A DNA stretch of 64,000 bases from Alphaproteobacteria bacterium. GTDB lineage: Bacteria > Pseudomonadota > Alphaproteobacteria > Micavibrionales > Micavibrionaceae. This document shows, in pieces, positions 44,536 through 52,889 of this stretch. A program made the translations under genes and the position numbers. Under the pieces are notes generated by a model, which saw only the letters and a list, made by a program, of their open reading frames with translations, ran no database searches and was not told the origin of the DNA. Positions within the stretch are counted from its first letter, which is position 1. Each line of letters opens with the position of its first letter. The stretch is taken from positions 186,001 through 250,000 of the forward strand of contig CP065008.1 in NCBI GenBank assembly GCA_016699735.1. Direction: 5' to 3'.

Positions 44536-45669
44536 TTACGGTAAAGAGGATTTGATGTGAGAGTCCTGAACATGAAAGAACTGGGTGGGCTGTTTTACGC
44601 CCTCGAACAAGCCAATATCCGTTCCGGTCAACCACACTTGTGCGCCAAGACTATGCAGAATGTCATAAAGGGCCTCTCGTCGCCTTTCATCCAGATGGGC
44701 CGCCACTTCATCCAACAGAAGAAGGGGAGGCTCTCCGCGCTCCGCTGCAATCACCCGCGCATGGGCAAGAACGATTCCGGTTAATAGAGCTTTCTGCTCC
44801 CCCGTCGAGCATTGCGCGGCAGGCATATCCTTTTCAAAATAGACGACATTCATATCGCTCTTGTGCGGCCCTGACCTCATGCCGCCAGACACAGAATCGC
44901 GCTCACGGCTCTCCAACATCCGTTCGCGAAAGAGGGCTTCAGCCTCCAATGCTTTATGAGTAAGAAGTACCTCTTCCAAAAACCCGGCAATACTGAGCCG
45001 CACCAGAGGAAAGGGCGCATGACGCGAATCCCCACACGCGGACTGAAGCCGGTTGACAAAATCCAGCCGTGCAGCCGCAATCGCAGTACCGGTCTCGGCA
45101 ATAAGCTGTTCCAGAGCGGACAACCACGAAGGATCCCCGCGCCCCTCGCGCAAAAGACGTGAGCGTTGTGCAACGGCATTCTCATAACGGACCACCCGCC
45201 CGGAGTGCCCGGGATCGAACCCGAACACGAGCCGGTCCAGAAACCGTCGTCTCTCCCTCGAGGATTCAAGGAAAAGCCTGTCCATTTGCGGCGTCAGCCA
45301 GACGATGGAAAGATAATCCGCGAGCAGATGCTGGCCTTTGGCTGTCCTGCCGTTCACCCGCACAATTCGCTTTTCTTTATCCGATATGCGCTCGGGATCA
45401 AGGCCGGTACCCAGCCGGACGGCCTCCTGCGCTGTTTGAACCTCTGCAGCGACAGCCCAAAGAGCCTCATCATCTTTTCTCTGGATTTCTGCAAGTTTGG
45501 CTCCCCGTAAGCCGCGTCCGGGTGAAAGAAGAGAGACCGCCTCAAGGATATTGGTCTTTCCCGCGCCGTTAGGGCCGGAAAAGATTATTAGTCCCGGCCT
45601 GAGATCTACCAATTCCGCAACCTTATAAGACCGAAAAGAATGTAGTTTAAGAGTTCGAATCCAAACCAT
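44536..45669 (-). CDS. recF: DNA replication and repair protein RecF
   Basis: 377 residues. An SMC-like ATPase that loads RecA at gapped DNA. Landmarks: Walker A FSGPNGAGKTNILEA at the N-terminus, signature STGEQKALLTGIVLAH and Walker B LLLLDEVAAHLDE with the D-loop. The start at ATG 45669 reads MVWIRTLKLHSFRSYK. In many bacteria recF follows dnaN near dnaA; here the three are within 12 kb but interrupted by other genes. Confidence 0.95.
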   Translation of the reverse strand: MVWIRTLKLHSFRSYKVAELVDLRPGLIIFSGPNGAGKTNILEAVSLLSPGRGLRGAKLAEIQRKDDEALWAVAAEVQTAQEAVRLGTGLDPERISDKEKRIVRVNGRTAKGQHLLADYLSIVWLTPQMDRLFLESSRERRRFLDRLVFGFDPGHSGRVVRYENAVAQRSRLLREGRGDPSWLSALEQLIAETGTAIAAARLDFVNRLQSACGDSRHAPFPLVRLSIAGFLEEVLLTHKALEAEALFRERMLESRERDSVSGGMRSGPHKSDMNVVYFEKDMPAAQCSTGEQKALLTGIVLAHARVIAAERGEPPLLLLDEVAAHLDERRREALYDILHSLGAQVWLTGTDIGLFEGVKQPTQFFHVQDSHIKSSLP

Positions 45670-45776
45670 AATTCAAATTAGTCACGAAAGATGTCATTAG
45701 GAAGCGCTGTTTCAGCTAAGAAGGATTTGACTTATACTGAGATTATATATTATTTACATATATAAGTATTTTATGG

Positions 45777-46286
45777 ATGGGAAAACCTATGGGAAAATTA
45801 ACCGAATACATGACCGCAGCAGGTCTAAGTGCTCTTTTGTTGGTTGGAGAAGCCTCGGGACAAGAGGCAAAAAAAGTAGATCTCAAGACGATTGATGCAG
45901 ACAGGGTCGTGATCCAGATGAATGGCAGATCCGTTTTTAACACGGTATCAATGCCGACAACATCGAGTGAAAGACCCTCTAAGCCCCCGGCCATCGAAAA
46001 CGTCGAGGATTGCCTAACAGCCTCTAATAGTTACGTAAAAACCACGCCATCCGCGACAACAGCTGCGCCTGGGTCGCCCGCAGCAGCGACAGGAACTGCA
46101 CAAAGAGGCACAGCAGCCGAAAGGATTATGCCGCAAAGAGGATCAACAGCAGCAGGAACAGCCTCACAGGCATTTATAGCTACCTGTTATAATAACGGAC
46201 GCGAGGTTGCCAAAATCACCTTTTCGGACGGAAAAGATCCCACGGTTGAATTGATCACCAATGCGCCAAAACCTGCAGGACGCTAG
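45777..46286 (+). CDS. exported low-complexity protein of unknown function
   Basis: 169 residues at most. A start at ATG 45789 (MGKLTEYMTAAG), with GGGA upstream, is as plausible as 45777. The N-terminus (AGLSALLLVGEASGQE) resembles a signal peptide. The middle is an Ala/Thr/Pro/Gly-rich linker (SATTAAPGSPAAATG) with two flanking cysteines, one before (ENVEDC) and one after (FIATCYNNGREVAK), that might form a disulfide in the envelope. No family found. It lies between recF and dnaN in the opposite direction. Confidence 0.6.
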   Translation: MGKPMGKLTEYMTAAGLSALLLVGEASGQEAKKVDLKTIDADRVVIQMNGRSVFNTVSMPTTSSERPSKPPAIENVEDCLTASNSYVKTTPSATTAAPGSPAAATGTAQRGTAAERIMPQRGSTAAGTASQAFIATCYNNGREVAKITFSDGKDPTVELITNAPKPAGR

Positions 46287-46311
46287 ATCATAAATAAAAA
46301 GCACCGCAGTC

Positions 46312-47427
46312 TTAAACCCTCAACGGCATCAGCACATAAAGCGCACTCGGGTCGCTATTGTCCTGAATGATCGTCGGGCTGGCTGAATCCGCCATGGTTA
46401 AACGGCACCCATCACCCTCGATCTGCGAGGTGATATCCAGAAGATACTTGGCGTTAAACCCGATCTCCAGATTGGTATCGCCGTTCACCTCCATCTCCTC
46501 GGTCGCGCTGCCAGATTCGGGTGAACTCGCCGACAGAGTCATCTGCTTTCCGCGCAAGGTGATTTTAAGCGCCCGCGACTTGCCGTCAGAAATGGTAGAC
46601 ACCCGGTCGATCGCCCCGGTAAAGACTTTAGGGTCTACCTCGACGATTTTGTCGTTGCCCTGCGGGATCACACGCTGATAGTCCGGGAACGTCCCGTCGA
46701 TAAGTTTGGACGTCAGCACCACATGATCGAACGTGAAGCGGATTTTATTCTCGGAAAGAGAGATTTTAATAAGATCCGCCGCCTCGTCGATCAGCTTGCG
46801 GAGTTCACCCACCGTCTTGCGCGGGATGATGACGCCGGGCATCCCCGAAGCGCCCTCAGGCAGGGGCATCTCAAACCGGGCCAAACGGTGCCCGTCCGTG
46901 GCTACAGCCCGCAGAACGGGAAAACCGCTGCTCTCGGCCTGATGCACATATATGCCATTAAGGTAATAGCGCGTCTCCTCGGTGGACATCGCAAATTTCG
47001 TCCGGTCGATCAGGGACCGCAGATCGGCCGCCGGAATGGAAAACGACACTGGAAGCTCACCCGTAGAAATTTCCGGAAAATCGGCAACAGGCAGACAGCT
47101 CAGTTTGAAATCGGAGCGACCAGCCTGGACCGTCATCTGCGTCCCGTCCTTGTTCAGGATCATCTCGACCTGCGAACCATCGGGAATTTTGCGGACGATA
47201 TCGTACAGCGTATGCGCCGGAGCCGTCGTCGCCCCCTTCTGCGGAACATTCGCAGCCACGGATTCGACGATCTCCAGATCCATGTCGGTCGTGGAAAGGG
47301 ACAGCGACCCTTTCTCGGCTTTCAGCAGCACGTTCCCAAGGATCGGAATGGTATTGCGGCGCTCTACGGCGCTCTGGACGTGGTTAAGCGATCTCAGGAG
47401 CGCGGCGCGTTCAATGATAAATTTCAT
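46312..47427 (-). CDS. dnaN: DNA polymerase III sliding clamp (beta subunit)
   Basis: 371 residues, the normal length for the three-domain clamp that tethers DNA polymerase to DNA. It starts MKFIIERAALLRSLNHVQSA, with ERRNTIPILGNVLL in domain I, DFPEISTGELPVSF in domain II and RALKITLRGKQMTLSASSPE in domain III. It ends in the LYVLMPLRV pattern typical of beta clamps. It stands near recF and dnaA, consistent with a region close to the origin. Confidence 0.96.
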   Translation of the reverse strand: MKFIIERAALLRSLNHVQSAVERRNTIPILGNVLLKAEKGSLSLSTTDMDLEIVESVAANVPQKGATTAPAHTLYDIVRKIPDGSQVEMILNKDGTQMTVQAGRSDFKLSCLPVADFPEISTGELPVSFSIPAADLRSLIDRTKFAMSTEETRYYLNGIYVHQAESSGFPVLRAVATDGHRLARFEMPLPEGASGMPGVIIPRKTVGELRKLIDEAADLIKISLSENKIRFTFDHVVLTSKLIDGTFPDYQRVIPQGNDKIVEVDPKVFTGAIDRVSTISDGKSRALKITLRGKQMTLSASSPESGSATEEMEVNGDTNLEIGFNAKYLLDITSQIEGDGCRLTMADSASPTIIQDNSDPSALYVLMPLRV

Positions 47428-47539
47428 GGCGGAAACCCATTTGAATCAGTATTTTTTACGAAGTATGAAAATCTTAGCACAGCCGCGAAGCCGCAATAAA
47501 GCCCCAAAAGCCGCCTGAATCAGGATATTCATAAAAAAA

Positions 47540-47890
47540 TTAACCAATATCCATTTCCTGATAGCCCAGATCGGCTTTAGAAATGTTCAGAGTGCGAGCG
47601 GAGCCGAAAACGGTCATCATAAAATCGCCCTTGAAAAAAAGCTGTTCACGAGCCTCTGCATCCATGGCCTTGAGATGATCCACAGACTTCACCGATGGAA
47701 AGGCAGCCATAACAGCCTCGGTTGAATGATGAGCGGCCAAAGCGAAAAACACTGAAAAATTCTCAGACTGTTTATCGGGATCAAAAGTACCCTCACCAAA
47801 CTCTTGGACAAGTTCCTGGAAGTAACCTTTTATACCCTTGTTGACTTCACGCTTTATGGCAGAAATCGAAGGCGAAATTCTCTTGGACAT
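47540..47890 (-). CDS. hypothetical protein at the end of the biotin operon
   Basis: 116 residues, start MSKRISPSISAIKREVNKG, with GAGGAGTGAGG upstream providing a good ribosome binding site. Mostly helical in appearance, with FSVFFALAAHHSTEAVMAAF in the middle. No family is recognised. It begins 17 bases after the stop of the ferritin-like gene in the same direction, so it is probably expressed with the biotin genes, but it may be functionally independent. Confidence 0.6.
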   Translation of the reverse strand: MSKRISPSISAIKREVNKGIKGYFQELVQEFGEGTFDPDKQSENFSVFFALAAHHSTEAVMAAFPSVKSVDHLKAMDAEAREQLFFKGDFMMTVFGSARTLNISKADLGYQEMDIG

Positions 47891-47907
47891 GACAGCCTCA
47901 CTCCTCT

Positions 47908-48519
47908 CTATTCCGCGGCCTGTAAAACGGGACGCGCCTCATCCAGCCACCGCCAGAAATTGACAAACAAACCTGTCTCATACGCGCTGAGCTTTCGCAG
48001 CATCTCGTACTGCCCGCCGCATTGAGCGAACATATCCGCCAGATGCTGGTCTTCCTCGGCCAGCAAGGCTTTAAGCGAAAGCGCGACGCCCGACCGCTCC
48101 AAAACATCCTGATAAATCTCGTAGAGCCAGCACGCCCTGAGTTCAATGACAAGCGACACCCACGGATAGGCGGCCTCATCCCCGACCTCTTTCGTGATCC
48201 CCGCATCAAGCCGCCCGAAATACATCAAGGCGGGAACGCGGCACATCGTATTGTCATCCGTAAACCCGTCCAGATTGACCCCGCCGATCCGCTCTGCGTG
48301 GCGCTTGAAGAAATAGGCGTGCCGCGCCTCCTCCGAAAGATGCGACAGCGTCTCTTCCGTAAGCGTCCGGTTCATCTGCGAAAGCATGATCTTGCGGCTG
48401 CCCATATGCTCAAGCATCGAGAGCATATTCATGAACAGGGCATGACGGGAAGGCTCACGTACGAGCTGTTCAAGAAACGCACGGACAGGTGCCTCAAGCG
48501 ACCTGTTTTTGTCTTTCAT
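47908..48519 (-). CDS. ferritin-like di-iron protein in the biotin operon
   Basis: 203 residues from ATG 48519 (MKDKNRSLEAPVRAF). An all-helical protein with the canonical four-helix di-iron ligand set: Glu37, Glu64-x-x-His67 (EARH), Glu126 and Glu156-x-x-His159 (EDQH), in the order E, ExxH, E, ExxH. This is the signature of ferritin-like oxygenases and oxidases. It overlaps bioA by 26 bp, so it is translationally tied to biotin synthesis. No bioC or bioH is present in the window. It may make or supply the pimeloyl precursor oxidatively, which would be new; the role is inferred from ligands and context only. Confidence 0.8.
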   Translation of the reverse strand: MKDKNRSLEAPVRAFLEQLVREPSRHALFMNMLSMLEHMGSRKIMLSQMNRTLTEETLSHLSEEARHAYFFKRHAERIGGVNLDGFTDDNTMCRVPALMYFGRLDAGITKEVGDEAAYPWVSLVIELRACWLYEIYQDVLERSGVALSLKALLAEEDQHLADMFAQCGGQYEMLRKLSAYETGLFVNFWRWLDEARPVLQAAE

Positions 48520-49786
48520 CCCTGAGGCGGTCCAAGGCGAAATCGATGCACTCATAGATCGTGTCCAAATCCCTTTGTGTAACGCAGTACGGAGGCAAAA
48601 TATAGACGCTGTTGCCCAACGGGCGCAAGAGAACGTTGCGGGAAAGCATCGTCTGGTACAAAAAGGGTTGCAGGTCAGAGAGATAGCCGCCCCCCTCATC
48701 CCGGACGTCCAGTGCGAAAATACTGCCCAAAAACCGCACGTTTTCAACATCCTCCCGCCCCCCGAAATGCGCCGCCGCCTTCCGGTGGGTTTGGTTGATT
48801 GCGGCAATTCGCTCCATTACAGGTTCCTGCTCCCATATCGTCAGGGACGCCAGCGCCGCCACGCAGGACAGCGGATTGCCCGTAAAAGAGGTCGAATGAA
48901 AAAACATTTTCGCCCGATCTTTATGATAAAACGCCCTGTAAATCGCCTCGGTCGCCAGCGTCGCACCCATGGGCAGGAACCCGCCCGTCAATCCCTTGGA
49001 CAGGCACAAAAGGTCCGGCGCTAACCCCGCCTGTTCGCAGGCAAACAGCGTCCCCGTTCGGCCAAAACCGGTCATGACTTCATCGGCGATCAGGAGGATT
49101 CCGTGCGCCCGGCACATCTTTGCCATCTGGGCCAAAACTTCTGCGGAGTAAAACCGCATCCCCCCCGCGCCCTGCACCAGTGGTTCGAAGATAAACGCGG
49201 CGATATCGTCACCCGATTGTTTGAGGAGTTTCTCAAGAGCGGAAAAAGTCCACTCTTCCTGCCCTGATTCAGGAAACGGCAAATGCGTGACCTCAAACAG
49301 ATACGGTTCGTAAAGCGCGTTGTAAGCGCTGCGCCCCCCCGCCGACATCGCCCCGAACGTATCGCCGTGGTATCCGCCCTCCAGCGCCAGAATCTTGCGC
49401 CGCGCCTGTCCCGTCTGCGCGAAATATCCGATGGCCATTTTCAAGGCAACTTCCACGGCCGTCGATCCGCTGTCCGAATAAAACACGCGGCTAAGCCCCT
49501 CAGGCGCATGGCAGACAAGCTTTTCCGCCAGCCGCTCAGCCGGCTCATGCGTGAATCCCGCGAAAATCACCTGATCCAGTTTTCGGGCCTGCTCACGCAC
49601 CCCCATGACGATTTTCGGATGGCAATGCCCGTGCGTCACCACCCACCACGAGGAAATCGCATCGATGATCCGCCGCCCGTCATTGGTGTAAAGATAAGCC
49701 CCCTCCGCCCGCTCGACGGGGAGGATCTCCTGCATCAAGCCATGCTGTGTAAACGGGTGCCAGATGGGGGAGGGTTTATGGATCAT
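48494..49786 (-). CDS. bioA: adenosylmethionine--8-amino-7-oxononanoate aminotransferase
   Basis: 430 residues from ATG 49786 (MIHKPSPIWHPFTQHG); an in-frame GTG at 49807 would add seven residues. It makes 7,8-diaminopelargonic acid using SAM as amino donor. Landmarks: AISSWWVVTHGHCHP (the WW motif of BioA), YSDSGSTAVEVALKMA, EGGYHGDTFGAM, ADEVMTGFGRTG and the PLP Lys in LCLSKGLTGGFLPM. It overlaps the preceding 107-residue gene by 11 bp and the ferritin-like gene by 26 bp, so all are one operon. Confidence 0.96.
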   Translation of the reverse strand: MIHKPSPIWHPFTQHGLMQEILPVERAEGAYLYTNDGRRIIDAISSWWVVTHGHCHPKIVMGVREQARKLDQVIFAGFTHEPAERLAEKLVCHAPEGLSRVFYSDSGSTAVEVALKMAIGYFAQTGQARRKILALEGGYHGDTFGAMSAGGRSAYNALYEPYLFEVTHLPFPESGQEEWTFSALEKLLKQSGDDIAAFIFEPLVQGAGGMRFYSAEVLAQMAKMCRAHGILLIADEVMTGFGRTGTLFACEQAGLAPDLLCLSKGLTGGFLPMGATLATEAIYRAFYHKDRAKMFFHSTSFTGNPLSCVAALASLTIWEQEPVMERIAAINQTHRKAAAHFGGREDVENVRFLGSIFALDVRDEGGGYLSDLQPFLYQTMLSRNVLLRPLGNSVYILPPYCVTQRDLDTIYECIDFALDRLRDERQKQVA

Positions 49787-50099
49787 CACCCTTGATCTTT
49801 CCCTCACTTTTCAGTTTTTCTATAACCCGCTTTTCGATCTCTTTAATGCTTTGTCTAGTCTTGTAAAACTCTATTTCTAGCTCTAGAAATTTATGGATAG
49901 CCTTTTCTTCCTCAGAAGATGCGGTGTGGTTATCAAGAAACCACTTAAGCCAAACATCCTTATGGCCACCGAAATTGTTTCCATATCGCGCTTCTAATTC
50001 CTGAAAAATATTCGCTTGCGTTGCTTGATCATCATCATCTGCCTCTCTCAGCAGTTTCATCAATGCCAAAAGAGATTCACTTTTGATAGAATCCGTCAT
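49776..50099 (-). CDS. small coiled-coil protein inserted between bioD and bioA
   Basis: 107 residues, ATG 50099 overlapping the bioD stop by one base (TGATG), so coupled translation is likely. The N-terminal half is acidic (READDDDQATQANIFQELE), the C-terminal half a Lys/Glu coiled coil (FYKTRQSIKEIEKRVIEKL). No domain is recognised. It is AT-richer than the bio genes around it, so it may be a later insertion carried in the operon. Confidence 0.7.
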   Translation of the reverse strand: MTDSIKSESLLALMKLLREADDDDQATQANIFQELEARYGNNFGGHKDVWLKWFLDNHTASSEEEKAIHKFLELEIEFYKTRQSIKEIEKRVIEKLKSEGKIKGDDP

Positions 50100-50737
50100 C
50101 AAAAAAAATCCCCCGCCTGAAAATTCTCCGCGAACGCTTGCTTGAGGCTCATCCGGTTCAAAATCTCCAGCCGCGGCAACCGCCCCAAAACTTTCACCTT
50201 CGCGAACTCTGAAATTGTGCGGATATTATCGGGGTTGCTCTCGCCCACAAACGCGATCCCCAGCACCGGAATCTCCCGCGCCCACAGCGCCTCCAGCGAC
50301 AGCATCGTGTGGTTGATCGTGCCTAGCCCCGTACGCGCACACAAAATCACCGGAAGATTCCATTTCTTGTACAAATTGATTTGCAAATTCTTCCGCGTGA
50401 TCGGCACCATCAGCCCCCCCGCCCCCTCGATGATCAGAGGTCCATCGCACAAAGGAATGTTCCGCACCTCCAGCCTTTCCATCTCGATCTCAACCGCGTC
50501 GATCTCCGCCGCCCGGTGCGGGGACAGCGGCTCGCTGAAAATATACGCTTCGGGAAAAAACCGCTCGGCGGGAAGGCCTGTAAGAGTCTGCACCGTGCGC
50601 GTATCCACACCATCCGTAACGCCCGATTGCAGTGGTTTCCAGTAATGCGCGTTTTCAAGCCCCAGCATCATCGCGGCGCAAAACACCGTCTTCCCGATAT
50701 CCGTATCCGTACCCGTCACGACAAACCGCCGTGTCAT
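50099..50737 (-). CDS. bioD: ATP-dependent dethiobiotin synthetase
   Basis: 212 residues. It closes the ureido ring of dethiobiotin with CO2 and ATP. The P-loop is VVTGTDTDIGKTVFCAA at the N-terminus; KPLQSGV carries the substrate-binding Lys, IIEGAGGLMVPI is the conserved acidic/glycine motif. Its start overlaps the bioF stop by 4 bp (50734-50737), and its stop is shared with the next small gene. Confidence 0.95.
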   Translation of the reverse strand: MTRRFVVTGTDTDIGKTVFCAAMMLGLENAHYWKPLQSGVTDGVDTRTVQTLTGLPAERFFPEAYIFSEPLSPHRAAEIDAVEIEMERLEVRNIPLCDGPLIIEGAGGLMVPITRKNLQINLYKKWNLPVILCARTGLGTINHTMLSLEALWAREIPVLGIAFVGESNPDNIRTISEFAKVKVLGRLPRLEILNRMSLKQAFAENFQAGDFF

Positions 50738-51855
50738 GCAGCATCCTTTGTCACAAAATCCTTGAGAAAAAAACTCAGCCGATCAAGCTCCGATCGCTCC
50801 GTTTCGCAGCTCACCGAAATCCGCAGCCGCGCCGTACCCTCCGGAACGGTCGGCGGCCGGATGGCGCGGATATCGAAGCCGTTCTTCTGCAGCATGGCGG
50901 CTATTTCAACCGCCCGCGCATCCTCGCCAATCACAACCGGAAGAATCGGTGTGCCATGTCCGCCGAATAACCGCTGGGCATATTGGCAAGCCGCAAACAG
51001 CCGCCTGCGCCGCTCTTCCCCCTCCGCCCCGCTGAGAATCTCCAAAGATCGCCGCACCAGCAAAGCCTGCAGCGGCATCGGCGCGGTGGAATAGATAAAC
51101 GCCCGCGCAAAGTTAATCAGCGAATCGACGACAAGCTCAGAACCGCAAACCAGTCCGCCCGCTACGCCGACCGCCTTCCCGCAGGTGTGAAGGGTAATCA
51201 AATTCCTGTACCCATGTTCCCGAATGATCGGCCAGCACAACCCGCGCCCGCCCTCGCCATAAATACCCGTTGCATGAGCCTCATCGACGATCAGCGTCGC
51301 GTTATATTGGCGCACCAGATCAAAAATCGCCTGCAAAGGCGCCATATCCCCGTCCATCGAGTAAAGCGACTCGATAGCGATCCAGATATTTTCAACTTTC
51401 TGCCCATCGCTCTTGAGGATGTCTTCCAAAGCGCCGACATCGTTATGCGCGAACTTGACCGACCGCGCCGGACAGGAACGCAGCCCCTCCCGCACACTGG
51501 CATGGATCAAGGAGTCATAGATCACCAGATCATGGCGGTCCGGCAAAGTGGAGAGCAGCGCATAATTCGCCTGAAATCCCGTGGTAAAAAACAGGGAGCG
51601 CGGTGCATTGAAAAGTCGGCAGGAAAAAGTTTCAAGATCCTCATGCTCCGGTCGATGCCCGCGCAAAAGCCGTGAACCGCCCGACCCTAAAGGTATCCCG
51701 GCATTGACGCCCTGGACCACCGCCTGCCGCAGGGCCGGATGCGAGGCCATGCCCAGATAATCGTTCGACGTGAAATCCGTCCCGCTTCCTAACTTCAGGG
51801 AACGACCCCGCCCGAGCCTTTTCAGCTCCTCCAGTACTTGTCTTAATTTGTTCAT
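50734..51855 (-). CDS. bioF: 8-amino-7-oxononanoate synthase
   Basis: 373 residues. It condenses pimeloyl-thioester with alanine using PLP. Landmarks: DFTSNDYLGMASHPALR, GSGGSRLLRGHRPEHEDLE, TTGFQANYALLSTL, IVDEAHATGIYGEGGRG and the PLP Lys in LHTCGKAVGVAGG. First gene of the bioF-bioD-X-bioA-ferritin-like set. Its start codon lies inside a palindrome (51854-51868), which could be an operator. There is no visible Shine-Dalgarno. Confidence 0.95.
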   Translation of the reverse strand: MNKLRQVLEELKRLGRGRSLKLGSGTDFTSNDYLGMASHPALRQAVVQGVNAGIPLGSGGSRLLRGHRPEHEDLETFSCRLFNAPRSLFFTTGFQANYALLSTLPDRHDLVIYDSLIHASVREGLRSCPARSVKFAHNDVGALEDILKSDGQKVENIWIAIESLYSMDGDMAPLQAIFDLVRQYNATLIVDEAHATGIYGEGGRGLCWPIIREHGYRNLITLHTCGKAVGVAGGLVCGSELVVDSLINFARAFIYSTAPMPLQALLVRRSLEILSGAEGEERRRRLFAACQYAQRLFGGHGTPILPVVIGEDARAVEIAAMLQKNGFDIRAIRPPTVPEGTARLRISVSCETERSELDRLSFFLKDFVTKDAA

Positions 51856-51868
51856 GACTGATAGTCAT
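51854..51868. promoter_or_regulatory. palindrome at the bioF start codon
   Basis: ATGACTGATAGTCAT is a perfect 6-3-6 inverted repeat that includes the first bases of bioF read on the minus strand. It could be a binding site of a repressor or an mRNA hairpin that hides the start. It does not look like the BirA or BioR sites known from other bacteria. Confidence 0.35.
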
Positions 51869-51910
51869 ATCAAAGTACCGAGTTTAAAGCCATGGAAACA
51901 ATACGGAAAT

Positions 51911-52162
51911 TTACTCCTTATCGCCCCAGGTTTTTGGCGGTTTTTTCAACGGGGTATCCTTGTTGTAATCATGGTGTTTATAAGCCTCGTAATCTACGGA
52001 AGCGCGTCTCTTCTTTGTGCCGTAGGTCGGCTTATAATTTTTATCCAGCCGCTTATGCAGGCTTTCACAAGACCCAAAAGGATCAACGCAATCCAGAACA
52101 TCAAAAACCGCACAGCCTGAAAGACAAAGACACATCGCAGGCAGCAAAATCAATCGTTTCAT
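51911..52162 (-). CDS. small lipoprotein
   Basis: 83 residues. The start MKRLILLPAMCLCLSGC ends in a lipobox (LSGC, cleavage before Cys), so the mature protein is attached to the membrane. It has further cysteines (DCVDPFGSC) and a basic C-terminus (KKPPKTWGDKE). Function unknown. It lies upstream of bioF on the same strand with a 55-bp gap, and downstream of the twin operators at 52181-52253. Confidence 0.75.
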   Translation of the reverse strand: MKRLILLPAMCLCLSGCAVFDVLDCVDPFGSCESLHKRLDKNYKPTYGTKKRRASVDYEAYKHHDYNKDTPLKKPPKTWGDKE

Positions 52163-52180
52163 AGAAAATCTCCAAAATTA

Positions 52181-52253
52181 ATTAAACATCGTTCAATTAA
52201 TAAGTTAGTCCTGTTTTTCTGGAAAAGCAAGAAAAAATTGAACATCGTTCATT
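52181..52253. promoter_or_regulatory. two TetR-type operator copies
   Basis: ATTAAACATCGTTCAAT (52181-52197) and ATTGAACATCGTTCATT (52237-52253) are near-palindromes with the shared core AAC-ATC-GTT, 56 bp apart. They lie between the divergent lipoprotein gene and the TetR gene, matching an autoregulatory site for the TetR protein. The second copy overlaps a possible TTG start at 52238, which argues for the start of TetR at 52301. Confidence 0.6.
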
Positions 52254-52300
52254 TTGCTGTTAAAGTTCTCCGTCATGAAAGATTGAAAGGGATTAAAAAA

Positions 52301-52885
52301 TTGGCCAGACGCAATGACCACAGCCGGGAAGAGCTAAAACAAATAACCCTGGAATCTTGCCTGAAAATCGCTGAAAAAGAAGGAATAGCGGGTCTGACGG
52401 CGCGCCGGATCGCAACGGAAATTGGCTACACACCGGGAACCCTTTACAACATCTTCGGCTCGATGGAGGGTCTGTATTACGAAATAAACGCAGCGACGAT
52501 GCAAAAGCTATCGGAAGCGTTATTTGAGACGATGGACAAAAAAACGCCCCCCATCGAACAAATCAGGGAAATTACGAACTCCTATATCGGCTTCGCGCTC
52601 AAAAACAGGCAGCTCTGGCTGATGCTTTTCAATACACCATTCGAGCATGAGCCGCCGGATTGGTACGCGGAAAAAATCGAGAGCCTCTTCCACCCCCTCG
52701 AAGCGGTTTTTGCAGAGATATTCGAAGGCCGGGAAAAAAAGAAAATAAAGCTCGCAGCCCGCACCTTCTGGGCAGCAGTCCACGGAATAGCCTACCTCGA
52801 AATTACGCAAAAAGGCCCGATGAGGAAAAACCGGATGATCTCGAAGGAAATGGCCGCCGAACTGATCGAAAGATTTTTTTCGTGA
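52301..52885 (+). CDS. TetR/AcrR-family transcriptional regulator
   Basis: 194 residues from TTG 52301, preceded by AAAGGG; a longer frame from TTG 52238 would run through an operator. The N-terminal helix-turn-helix is LTARRIATEIGYTPGTLYNIFGSMEGLY; the C-terminal helical domain is a ligand pocket similar to TetR_C_33 types (QLWLMLFNTPFEHEPPDWY). It is divergent from the lipoprotein gene and convergent with bioB, so it might regulate the lipoprotein-bioF unit. Ligand unknown. Confidence 0.85.
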   Translation: MARRNDHSREELKQITLESCLKIAEKEGIAGLTARRIATEIGYTPGTLYNIFGSMEGLYYEINAATMQKLSEALFETMDKKTPPIEQIREITNSYIGFALKNRQLWLMLFNTPFEHEPPDWYAEKIESLFHPLEAVFAEIFEGREKKKIKLAARTFWAAVHGIAYLEITQKGPMRKNRMISKEMAAELIERFFS

Positions 52886-52889
52886 AAAC

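Noticed and set aside
48520..48807. An N-terminal extension of the ferritin-like protein
   Set aside because: It overlaps the bioA coding sequence in another frame, has odd composition, and the ATG at 48519 begins the helical domain.
52238..52300. A TetR start at TTG 52238
   Set aside because: This start would lie within the second operator, and the added residues do not resemble a TetR N-terminus; TTG 52301 has AAAGGG upstream.
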